Origin: Parvularculaceae bacterium UBA4496
GTDB taxonomy: Bacteria; Pseudomonadota; Alphaproteobacteria; Caulobacterales; Parvularculaceae
Length of the DNA: 5,081 bases
Assembly: GCA_002388885.1 (NCBI GenBank)
Contig: DGNI01000122.1
Location: forward strand, 1-5,081
Direction: 5' to 3'
In this document: positions 1-5,081 of the stretch, piece by piece
Layout: each line of letters starts with the position of its first letter
Position numbering within the stretch: position 1 is the stretch's first letter
Translations under genes and position numbers: made by a program
Notes under the pieces: model-generated
Told to the model about the DNA's origin: nothing
Database searches by the model: none
What the model saw: only the letters and a program-made list of their open reading frames with translations

Positions 1-1
1 C

Positions 2-424
2 GACCGCGAAACGGCGATGGATGCGAAGTCCATCGGCGACGCCATGGGCTCCGGCTTCGGCGAGGTGTTCGGTTTTACGCAAGAAAAAGGCGTAACGCCG
101 CTGACCATGCCGTCGTCAATCTACCTGGATATGCCGTCAGGCGATAAAATGGCGTTCCGCGCCGCGGTGTTTGTCAGCGCCGATGACGCGGCGAAGGCCG
201 AAGGCAACATCAAGGCGGGCGTCATGCCAGCGGGCGACGCCGTGACGGGCACGCATCAGGGGCCCTACGGGAACCTCAACCAGAGCCACAAGGCGCTGTG
301 GGATTATGTGGAACAGAATAATCTCGGCAAGGCCATGCCTGTCTGGGAAATCTATGTGGACGATCCGACGAAAACGCCGGAAGAAAAACTCCGTACGGAG
401 ATTTATCGCGCGATTAGCGGGTAA
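2..424 (+). CDS. GyrI-like (AraC effector-binding) domain protein, N-terminus cut by window edge
   Basis: The frame is open from the first complete codon at position 2. The ATG at 17 is internal to a conserved-looking helix and has no convincing ribosome binding site, so the true start probably lies upstream of the window. The C-terminal third is typical of the GyrI-like small-molecule-binding fold (PF06445). It has a GTHQGPYG segment followed by a helix with LWDYVE, then a WEIYVDDP strand, then a TPEEKLRTEIY ending. In the family the Glu of the WE pair usually faces the ligand pocket. No helix-turn-helix is visible in this part, so it is probably a stand-alone binding-domain protein rather than an AraC or MerR regulator, although a DNA-binding domain upstream of the edge cannot be excluded. 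Such proteins bind or hydrolyse cationic or hydrophobic small molecules; the ligand here is unknown. It is convergent with the next gene, 8 bp away. Confidence 0.8.
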   Translation, partial: DRETAMDAKSIGDAMGSGFGEVFGFTQEKGVTPLTMPSSIYLDMPSGDKMAFRAAVFVSADDAAKAEGNIKAGVMPAGDAVTGTHQGPYGNLNQSHKALWDYVEQNNLGKAMPVWEIYVDDPTKTPEEKLRTEIYRAISG

Positions 425-432
425 TTGACGGT

Positions 433-840
433 TCAGTCGTCCTTGCGCCGCCGCGCGATAAAAAAGAAGACCATGGAAGCGATGTAAACGATTGAACACA
501 TCACGGCCATCTGCGTCGGCAGCGCTTTCATATAGTCGGCCGAACCGGCGGCGACCGGCCCGATCCATCCAAGCGACGTATCCGGGTTCTGGCCAAGCTC
601 ATAAATCTGAAGGCCAAGGCGGGCAAAGTCGCCAAACGCCGCCCATACGGCGACGATCATGTTTAGCGACCAGATGGTGTAGATAAAAAGCAGCACGGCC
701 GCCATGCGCCAGGTCAGGCGCTTCGCCAGAAACCAGCTTGCGGTCAGCATGGCGAACACAACGGTCATGTAATTGGCGAACACGGAATTCTGCGCGCTCA
801 GGAACGAGGCGAAGAGATCAGCGTATTCGTATTCGGTCAT
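433..840 (-). CDS. Hypothetical three-helix inner-membrane protein
   Basis: This 135-residue protein belongs to no family I recognise. Hydrophobic segments lie at about residues 17-38, 45-70 and 110-129. Basic residues in the short loop between helices 1 and 2 (KRLTWR) and at the C-terminus (ARRRKDD) predict, by the positive-inside rule, an outside N-terminus, a cytoplasmic first loop, a larger outside loop at about 71-109 and a cytoplasmic tail. There is no signal peptide. The ATG at 840 has an AAGGGA ribosome binding site 7 nt upstream, and part of that site is paired in a strong hairpin at 850-885. It is the last gene of the minus-strand run, 62 bp after the SWIM-like protein, and its stop is 8 bp from the stop of the convergent + strand gene. 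The reading frame is well supported by the ribosome binding site and the coherent membrane topology; the function is unknown. Confidence 0.8.
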   Translation of the reverse strand: MTEYEYADLFASFLSAQNSVFANYMTVVFAMLTASWFLAKRLTWRMAAVLLFIYTIWSLNMIVAVWAAFGDFARLGLQIYELGQNPDTSLGWIGPVAAGSADYMKALPTQMAVMCSIVYIASMVFFFIARRRKDD

Positions 841-843
841 TGC

Positions 844-855
844 ATCTTCCCTTTT
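844..855 (-). promoter_or_regulatory. Ribosome binding site of the membrane-protein gene, in a 12-nt repeat
   Basis: Read on the minus strand this is AAAAGGGAAGAT, followed by GCA and the ATG at 840. The same 12 nt stand in front of the upstream gene at 1252-1263. The AAAAGG half lies inside the 3' arm of the hairpin at 850-885, so access for ribosomes may depend on that hairpin opening. Confidence 0.6.
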
Positions 856-885
856 TGCGGCAGTCTAGCCCGACTCGCAAAAAGG
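850..885 (-). repeat. Strong hairpin between two minus-strand genes
   Basis: A perfect 10-bp inverted repeat (cctttttgcg at 850-859, cgcaaaaagg at 876-885) is extended inward by agtc (862-865) pairing with gact (872-875). This gives a stem of 14 bp with a 2-nt bulge (860-861) and a 6-nt loop (866-871). In the minus-strand transcript the T-run is in the 5' arm and the A-run in the 3' arm, with no U-run after the stem, so it does not look like an intrinsic terminator in either direction. The 3' arm contains the AAAAAGG part of the downstream ribosome binding site, which suggests an RNA structure that dampens or conditions translation. It could instead stabilise or help process the upstream mRNA. 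Confidence 0.7.
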
Positions 886-902
886 AAAGCTTACCGCCGA
901 CC

Positions 903-1247
903 CTAGTCCAGCATCCGGCGCACCAGCAGCTTGCGGCACTGTTCGACCCGTTCATGGGCGATTTTGAGTTCGGTCTTCGCCTTTGAAAGTTTCTGCATGG
1001 CGACTTCGATATCGGATCCCTTGATCCAGTCGCGGAGCGCATGAACATCATCAAGATTGTCGGAGACCATGTTCGCGGTTTCGCCTTCCAGCACCTCGAA
1101 GCGATGCCAGCAGAAATCGCCGTCCTTTGCATGGCCGCAGGCGCACAACGCCTGAAGATTGCCGAGATCGTCCGTGTCGCGTTCTATCGAAACTTCGTAG
1201 ACTTCGTCATCCTCGCCGACGATCGAAAATTTCAGCGCTTCTTTCAT
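903..1247 (-). CDS. Small protein with stand-alone SWIM-like zinc finger
   Basis: This 114-residue protein has the spacing of a SWIM zinc finger: Cys35-x-Cys37, eight residues, then Cys46-x-His48 (CACGHAKDGDFCWH). An acidic, beta-rich stretch (residues 5-33) precedes the finger. A long charged helix with coiled-coil character (about 76-112) follows it and ends in a basic patch (RKLLVRR). SWIM fingers (PF04434) bind DNA or protein and usually sit in larger proteins such as Swi2/Snf2 helicases or MuDR transposases; here nothing else of that kind is present. No signal peptide or membrane segment is seen, so it should be cytoplasmic. The ATG at 1247 follows AAAAGGGAAGAT with good spacing. It lies 39 bp after the solute-binding protein gene. 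The metal site is inferred from residue spacing only, and the function is unknown. Confidence 0.8.
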   Translation of the reverse strand: MKEALKFSIVGEDDEVYEVSIERDTDDLGNLQALCACGHAKDGDFCWHRFEVLEGETANMVSDNLDDVHALRDWIKGSDIEVAMQKLSKAKTELKIAHERVEQCRKLLVRRMLD

Positions 1248-1251
1248 TGTT

Positions 1252-1263
1252 ATCTTCCCTTTT
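1252..1263 (-). promoter_or_regulatory. Ribosome binding site of the SWIM-like gene, 12-nt repeat copy
   Basis: On the minus strand it reads AAAAGGGAAGAT, then AACA and the ATG at 1247. It is identical over 12 nt to the site at 844-855, but here no inverted repeat covers it, so this copy should be open to ribosomes. Confidence 0.6.
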
Positions 1264-1286
1264 CTTATCCGCCGACTTGTGAACTC

Positions 1287-2108
1287 TTACTGCACCGGCA
1301 TTGCCGCGGCGCAGGCGTAAGGCGGCGGGGCCGATGCAATGGCGTATTCATCTGAGAACCATTTCTTCTCAAGATCGTCCCAATAGCCTTGCAAATCCTG
1401 GCCAATCACCCATTCGTTCAGCGCGTCGTGCAGCGCGTCGGAATTCTGATCAGTGGCGAACGCTTCGATTGTGCGGGTCAACGCGAATTCGTGCGGCACC
1501 GTGAACTTCCTGCCGTCGAGATCTTTCGCCATGTCGAGATATGGATCGAACAGGACGGCGCCGTCGACCTCGCCAGCCTCCATGGCGTCGAGGATTTCGG
1601 TGAAGGAGCTAAATCCCTTGAGCGTCGATCCCGGAAACTCTCCATGCGCAACCATGCCGGAAACACCGCCATGCTGATAACCGATGGCGACGTCCTTGCG
1701 GTTCATGCCGCGCAGGGTCTTCGCTTTTTTGGCTTTGGCTTTGGTCACGACCACAAAATATTCCGTGTCGTGATACGGCAAGGAAAAATCAAGGAGACGC
1801 CGCCGTTCGGGCATATTGGAATAGCCGGACGCGATGACGTCCGCCTCGCCGGAAAGCACAGCTTCAGCAAGCTCGCAAAACGGCTTCTCGACATATTCGA
1901 TTTCAACGCCAAGGTGCTCGCCGAGCCCCTTCGTCGAGTCGATTTCAAAACCGGAAAGCGTTCCGTCCTCCGCCTTGATGACAAAGGGGGAAAGCGCCGC
2001 CACCGCGACTCGCAAGGTTCCGCGCTCCTTGATCTCATCGAGGTCCGCAGCCCTGACGCCGCCCATACACATAACGCCAATCACAGCTGACAACAGATAA
2101 CGCACCAC
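1287..2108 (-). CDS. Periplasmic solute-binding protein, family 3 (amino-acid-type), orphan
   Basis: This 273-residue protein begins with a signal peptide (residues 1-20, cleavage likely after VRA). The mature part starts in classic SBP_bac_3 style (PF00497): LDEIKERGTLRVAV, then LSGFEIDSTKGLGEHLG (about 51-67), LSGEADVIASG (85-95) and ERRRLLDFSLPY (101-112). Arg102 aligns by eye with the Arg that holds the ligand carboxylate in amino-acid-binding members such as HisJ. The second lobe ends near KKWFSDEY, the usual family end. A Pro/Ala tail with a single Cys (about 258-273) is extra. It presumably captures an amino acid or similar small polar molecule, but no ABC permease or ATPase gene lies beside it, so it may serve a distant transporter or a sensor. 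The start is GTG; two GTG codons are in tandem (2108 and 2105). It follows nnrU by 17 bp. Confidence 0.9.
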   Translation of the reverse strand: MVRYLLSAVIGVMCMGGVRAADLDEIKERGTLRVAVAALSPFVIKAEDGTLSGFEIDSTKGLGEHLGVEIEYVEKPFCELAEAVLSGEADVIASGYSNMPERRRLLDFSLPYHDTEYFVVVTKAKAKKAKTLRGMNRKDVAIGYQHGGVSGMVAHGEFPGSTLKGFSSFTEILDAMEAGEVDGAVLFDPYLDMAKDLDGRKFTVPHEFALTRTIEAFATDQNSDALHDALNEWVIGQDLQGYWDDLEKKWFSDEYAIASAPPPYACAAAMPVQ

Positions 2109-2113
2109 AGGAA

Positions 2114-2120
2114 CTCCCTT
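2114..2120 (-). promoter_or_regulatory. Ribosome binding site before tandem GTG start codons
   Basis: The minus-strand AAGGGAG lies 5 nt before the GTG at 2108 and 8 nt before a second GTG at 2105. Either could start the solute-binding protein, and the choice changes the signal peptide by one residue only. The site fills the 17-bp gap after the NnrU stop, which favours translation from a shared message. Confidence 0.6.
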
Positions 2121-2125
2121 CAGAT

Positions 2126-2686
2126 TCAGAATAACGCAACGCCGGCAATGTACCGGTGAAGATAGAACGCCACCGCTGCGTAGCCGGCGATGCCGACACC
2201 AATGGCTATAACATCGTTCAGTACTGGCCCGGCGGCGCGCATCGGCGCATCGCGGCGTTTGACGGCGATGCGGTCAATGACGCCGAAAACAAGAAAAGCG
2301 CCGAACAACATGACCGACCGAACTTCGCCATTGACCAGCAAATGGGCCAACGCCCAGAGTTTCACACCCGCCAGCATCGGATGCTTTGCCGAGGCGGCTA
2401 TTTTTCCTGCGGGCAAATAGGCGGCGGCCAGCAGGATAAACGCGATCAGCACTAGCAAATAAGTAACATGCCGCATCCACAACGGCGTTGCGTAAAGAAC
2501 GCTCGCATCCGCCCCGCGCCAGCCCATGATGATCAGCGCAAAGCCCGCGAGCGAAACCAGCGAATAAAGCCCCTTGTAGGGTCCCTCGCCGAGTTTCGAG
2601 ATCAGATTGCCGCGCGCATCCCGCGCCAACGCCGAAAACAGGTGCGCGCCAAAAAAGATGATCAGTCCCGCGATGAAAAGCGTCAT
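2126..2686 (-). CDS. NnrU-family integral membrane protein
   Basis: This 186-residue protein is recognised as NnrU family (PF07298) by an FFGAHLFSA start (residues 11-19), the AKHPMLAGVKLWALAHLL block (about 100-117) and FGVIDRIAVKRR (134-145). About five or six membrane segments are visible: 2-20, 39-55, 70-92, 105-119, 122-140 and 158-178. His15 and His115 sit within membrane segments. Family relatives include NnrU, linked to nitrite and nitric-oxide metabolism in denitrifiers, and the plant carotene isomerase Z-ISO, which carries haem b on histidines; whether this protein binds haem is an inference. No denitrification or carotenoid gene is visible nearby, so I leave the symbol empty. The ATG at 2686 follows an AGAGG site. 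It lies 33 bp after apt and 17 bp before the solute-binding protein, consistent with an operon. Confidence 0.9.
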   Translation of the reverse strand: MTLFIAGLIIFFGAHLFSALARDARGNLISKLGEGPYKGLYSLVSLAGFALIIMGWRGADASVLYATPLWMRHVTYLLVLIAFILLAAAYLPAGKIAASAKHPMLAGVKLWALAHLLVNGEVRSVMLFGAFLVFGVIDRIAVKRRDAPMRAAGPVLNDVIAIGVGIAGYAAVAFYLHRYIAGVALF

Positions 2687-2719
2687 GCTCGCCTCTTGTG
2701 GTTATTTGTCAGCGACGCG

Positions 2720-3247
2720 CTAATCGCCCTCGAACTCAACCAGCGCTGTTACTGTTTTACCGAGATCGCGCAATTTTTTCGAACCGCCGAGATCCGGCAG
2801 ATCGACAATAAACGAACACAAGACAACATCGCCGCCGGCGCGTTCGAGCAGTTTGATCGCCGCTCCCGCAGTCCCGCCCGTGGCGATCAGATCATCAACC
2901 AGCAGGATCTTGTCGCCCTTATCGACGGCATCGACATGAATTTCCACTTCATCGACGCCATATTCGAGTTCGTAACTTTCCCCAATAGTTTCATAGGGGA
3001 GCTTCCCCTTTTTGCGGATCGGGATGAAGCCAACGGAAAGCTGGTGGGCAATCGCGCCGCCAAGGATGAAGCCCCGGGCTTCGATACCGGCGACTTTGTC
3101 GATCTTGGCGCCCGCCAGGGGCTGCACCAGTTCATCAACTGCGCGGCGAAACCCGCGCGCATCGGTCAAAAGCGTCGTGATGTCCCGGAACATGATGCCG
3201 GGCTTCGGGTAATCCGGAATTGTGCGGATGACGGATTTCAGGTCCAT
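2720..3247 (-). CDS. apt: Adenine phosphoribosyltransferase
   Basis: Apt converts adenine and PRPP to AMP and pyrophosphate in the cytoplasm, as purine salvage. The 175-residue length is normal for bacterial Apt. Visible family landmarks are the [16 protein letters not shown]-terminus (residues 10-24), the [10 protein letters not shown] segment (55-64) near the adenine site, the flexible loop [11 protein letters not shown] (78-88) that closes over the active site, and the PRPP-binding [13 protein letters not shown] (114-126) with adjacent Asp118 and Asp119. The frame stays open upstream to an ATG at 3322, but those 25 extra residues do not resemble Apt. The ATG at 3247 has a strong AGAGGGG site 7 nt away, so I take it as the start. 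It is the first gene of the five-gene minus-strand run and is divergent from the M13 peptidase gene across 252 bp. Confidence 0.97.
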   Translation of the reverse strand: MDLKSVIRTIPDYPKPGIMFRDITTLLTDARGFRRAVDELVQPLAGAKIDKVAGIEARGFILGGAIAHQLSVGFIPIRKKGKLPYETIGESYELEYGVDEVEIHVDAVDKGDKILLVDDLIATGGTAGAAIKLLERAGGDVVLCSFIVDLPDLGGSKKLRDLGKTVTALVEFEGD

Positions 3248-3254
3248 GACGTCG

Positions 3255-3261
3255 CCCCTCT
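3255..3261 (-). promoter_or_regulatory. Ribosome binding site fixing the apt start
   Basis: The minus-strand AGAGGGG lies 7 nt upstream of the ATG at 3247. It decides against the longer in-frame start at 3322, which would add 25 residues unlike any Apt N-terminus. Confidence 0.75.
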
Positions 3262-3326
3262 CGCTGTTCCTCGCGCCTGCATGGCCACAATGGCGGAGTC
3301 TCAAGAAAGCGGCAAGGCGCATTGTT

Positions 3327-3377
3327 GCGTTGCAGCGAGGTCACGGGCTCAGACAAAGTCGCTGTCACGTGCAACGC
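3327..3377. repeat. Nested inverted and direct repeats in the divergent promoter region
   Basis: An 8-bp perfect inverted repeat (gcgttgca at 3327-3334, tgcaacgc at 3370-3377) encloses a 5-bp pair (agcga at 3334-3338, tcgct at 3359-3363). The same stretch carries a near-direct repeat, cgaggtcacg (3336-3345) and cgctgtcacg (3360-3369), 8 of 10 identical and offset by 24 bp. This could be an operator for a dimeric regulator serving either gene, or a leader hairpin, or chance; the spacing is long and the matches are short. Confidence 0.3.
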
Positions 3378-3485
3378 CTCACCTCTCTCCAGGCTCAATT
3401 CGTCCCGCCTGCCTTGCCCTTTGAAGCGAAATCGCGAGACTGCGCGCCGGGGAAAAGTGTCCATTGGGAATACCGGAATTCACGC

Positions 3486-3492
3486 GAGGAGG
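3486..3492 (+). promoter_or_regulatory. Ribosome binding site of the M13 peptidase gene
   Basis: GAGGAGG lies 7 nt before the GTG at 3500. This near-perfect site supports the GTG start, which also places a lipoprotein signal peptide exactly at the N-terminus. Confidence 0.8.
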
Positions 3493-3499
3493 AATAACC

Positions 3500-5081
3500 G
3501 TGAAGAAACTATTATTGTGCGGCGCGGCCGCATTCGCGCTTGCCGCCTGCGGCCAGCAGCAAAGCGGGTCGAACGGTGCGGCAACGACCGATAAATCGGA
3601 AACCAGCAAACCGGCGGCGCAGGCAAGCGAACCTGAGCTTGGCAATTGGGGCGTCGAAATCGCCGACATAGATCCGGAAACCGACCCCGGCGATGATTTC
3701 TTCCGCCACGTCAACGGAAAATGGCTGGATACGTTCGAGATTCCCGAGGAGTACTCGAGCTACGGCTCCTTCACGGTCCTTTTCGAACGCTCTGAAGAGC
3801 GCGTCAAAAAAATCATTGAGGACGCTGCAGCAGGCAATGCGCCCGCAGGCTCTCTTGAGCAAAAAATTGGCGATTTCTACGCCGCTTTTGTTGACACCGA
3901 TGCTATCGATGCGAAGGGCTACGATGTCGTTGCCGATGACCTCGCGAAGATCAACGCCATTGAAACACATGAGGATGTCGCCCGCGTCATCGGCGATCCG
4001 CGCCTAGCGGTGAGCACGCCGATCGGGATTTTCGTCAATGTCGATGCAAAGCAGACCGACGAGTATATCCTTTATATTACACAAGCGGGTCTCGGCATGC
4101 CGAACCGTGACTATTATCTCGATGACAAGTTCGCCGACAAACGGCCAAAGTATATCGCCTATATCGAACAGGTATTCGATCTTGCCGGGCTTGAAGGCGG
4201 CGCGGAAAAAGCACAGGCGATTTTCGATTTCGAAAAGAGCCTGGCTGAAGTGCACTGGGAGCCGGCGAAACGCCGCAACCGCGACCTCACTTACAACAAG
4301 AAGACGCTGGATGAGTTGAAAGCGTTTGCATCCGAATTTCCCTGGAACACAGCACTTGAAGCATCAGGCCTTGGCGACCAGACGGAATTTGTCCTGCGCG
4401 AAGACGACGCAATCGCCAATACCGCTAAAATCTTCGCCAATACGCCAGTTGATACCCTTAAGGCTTACCTGACGTTTCATCAGCTGAGAAACAGTTCGGC
4501 GGTTCTTCCAGCCGAGATGGACGAAGCGAACTTCGCTTTCTACGGCACTGAACTTCGCGGCACGCCCAAACAGCGCGAGCGCTGGAAACGCGGCGTTGCC
4601 AGCGTAAACGGCGCCATGGGCGAAGCTGTCGGCAAAATTTACGTCGATCGGCACTTCCCGGCTGAGTCCAAGGTGCAGATGCAGGCGCTTGTCGACAATC
4701 TCCGCGCAGCGTTAGATGAACGTCTCGATACCCTGCCATGGATGGGCGAAGATACGAAAGCGCAGGCGCATGAGAAGCTCGAAAAGTTCACGCCAAAGAT
4801 CGGATACCCTGACAAGTGGCGGGATTATTCCGATCTTGTGGTGGTTGAGGGCGACGCGTATCAGAATGCGGCCAACGCAAACGAATTCGGCTGGAACTGG
4901 TCAATCTCGCGCCTTGGCGGGCCGGTAGACAAAACCGAATGGGGCATGACCCCGCAACGGGTCAACGCCTATTACTCGCCGCCGCGCAACGAAATCGTGT
5001 TCCCGGCCGCGATCCTTCAACCGCCGTTCTTCGACCCGAACGCAGACCCGGCTGTTAATTACGGCGGCATTGGCGCGGTGA
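3500..5081 (+). CDS. M13-family zinc metallopeptidase (neprilysin/PepO-like) lipoprotein, cut by right edge
   Basis: The 527 visible codons start at a GTG. Residues 1-17 form a lipoprotein signal peptide with lipobox LAAC (Cys17 would be lipidated). A polar Gln/Ser/Ala/Lys linker follows (about 18-46). The M13 N-terminal domain (PF05649) then starts near DIDPETDPGDDFFRHVNGKW (57-75) and runs to about residue 445; it includes GMPNRDYYLDD. The C-terminal catalytic domain (PF01431) begins with NAYYSPPRNEIVFPAAIL; NAYY (489-492) is the family's substrate-positioning motif. The window ends at YGGIGAV, a few residues before the zinc-binding HExxH expected in this family, so catalytic residues cannot be checked. 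Full-length relatives have roughly 650-700 residues. The enzyme should be a membrane-anchored peptidase acting on oligopeptides outside the cytoplasm; residue 18 is Gly, not Asp, so outer-membrane sorting is plausible. It is divergent from apt. Confidence 0.95.
   Translation, partial: MKKLLLCGAAAFALAACGQQQSGSNGAATTDKSETSKPAAQASEPELGNWGVEIADIDPETDPGDDFFRHVNGKWLDTFEIPEEYSSYGSFTVLFERSEERVKKIIEDAAAGNAPAGSLEQKIGDFYAAFVDTDAIDAKGYDVVADDLAKINAIETHEDVARVIGDPRLAVSTPIGIFVNVDAKQTDEYILYITQAGLGMPNRDYYLDDKFADKRPKYIAYIEQVFDLAGLEGGAEKAQAIFDFEKSLAEVHWEPAKRRNRDLTYNKKTLDELKAFASEFPWNTALEASGLGDQTEFVLREDDAIANTAKIFANTPVDTLKAYLTFHQLRNSSAVLPAEMDEANFAFYGTELRGTPKQRERWKRGVASVNGAMGEAVGKIYVDRHFPAESKVQMQALVDNLRAALDERLDTLPWMGEDTKAQAHEKLEKFTPKIGYPDKWRDYSDLVVVEGDAYQNAANANEFGWNWSISRLGGPVDKTEWGMTPQRVNAYYSPPRNEIVFPAAILQPPFFDPNADPAVNYGGIGAV

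Larger units (their letters stand above)
3248..3499. other. Divergent intergenic region between apt and the M13 peptidase gene
   Basis: This 252-bp gap must contain the promoters for both directions, because the genes on either side point away from each other. I found no convincing pair of -35 and -10 boxes on either strand; partial matches are no better than expected by chance. The two ribosome binding sites lie at its ends. Its middle holds the repeat elements described at 3327-3377. No coding region with family resemblance was seen in it. Confidence 0.6.

Noticed and set aside
850..885. The hairpin read as an intrinsic terminator.
   Set aside because: No T-run follows the stem on either strand; the T-run lies in the 5' arm. 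It was kept as a possible regulatory structure instead.
1389..2090. A 233-codon open frame on the + strand.
   Set aside because: It is fully antisense to the solute-binding protein gene, which has a signal peptide, family motifs and a ribosome binding site. The antisense frame has none of these.
3248..3322. An N-terminal extension of apt to an upstream ATG.
   Set aside because: The extra 25 residues do not look like Apt, and the internal ATG at 3247 has a strong, well-spaced ribosome binding site and gives the usual length.
2468..3424. A 318-codon open frame on the + strand.
   Set aside because: It is antisense to apt and the start of the NnrU gene, both firmly identified. Its protein has no family resemblance and is rich in Arg, Gln and Asp as expected from a shadow frame.
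3248..3499. Sigma-70-type promoters, for example TTGCCG with CATTGT on the minus strand or TTGCCC with AGACTG on the + strand.
   Set aside because: Each match is about half of the consensus and no better than chance in 252 bp, so none is listed as a promoter.
3512..3970. A 152-codon open frame on the minus strand.
   Set aside because: It is antisense to the 5' part of the M13 peptidase gene, whose lipoprotein signal and domain motifs are clear.
5040..5081. The M13 peptidase as an inactive form lacking the HExxH motif.
   Set aside because: The window simply ends a few codons before the motif is expected, judged by its usual distance from NAYY, so absence cannot be claimed.

Overview
The window looks like an ordinary chromosomal stretch of a moderately GC-rich Proteobacterium, most likely an alphaproteobacterium. 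The Apt sequence, the NnrU-family protein and the lipoprotein M13 peptidase all fit that group, but the assignment rests on protein resemblance by eye and no rRNA or marker gene confirms it. I see no tRNA or rRNA gene, CRISPR array, insertion sequence, attachment site or origin.

Layout. A GyrI-like (AraC effector-binding) domain protein enters from the left edge on the + strand, with its N-terminus cut off, and ends at 424. Convergent to it, only 8 bp away, is a run of five minus-strand genes read from right to left. They are apt (3247-2720), an NnrU-family membrane protein (2686-2126), an orphan periplasmic solute-binding protein of family 3 (2108-1287), a small stand-alone protein with a SWIM-like zinc finger (1247-903) and a three-helix membrane protein of unknown function (840-433). 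Gaps of 33, 17, 39 and 62 bp suggest one operon. The 62-bp gap holds a strong hairpin that reaches into the ribosome binding site of the last gene. A 252-bp intergenic region (3248-3499) separates apt from a divergent + strand gene for an M13-family zinc metallopeptidase lipoprotein. That gene runs off the right edge just before its expected HExxH motif.

How the genes work together. Apt salvages adenine to AMP in the cytoplasm. NnrU-family proteins are membrane proteins tied to nitrogen-oxide or haem biology in a few organisms. The solute-binding protein should bind a small polar ligand in the periplasm, but no transporter genes accompany it. No shared pathway is evident from the sequence. 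The least explained parts are the SWIM-like small protein, the membrane protein below it, and the hairpin and duplicated 12-nt leader that link their expression. I found no clear evidence of a new defence or mobile system.
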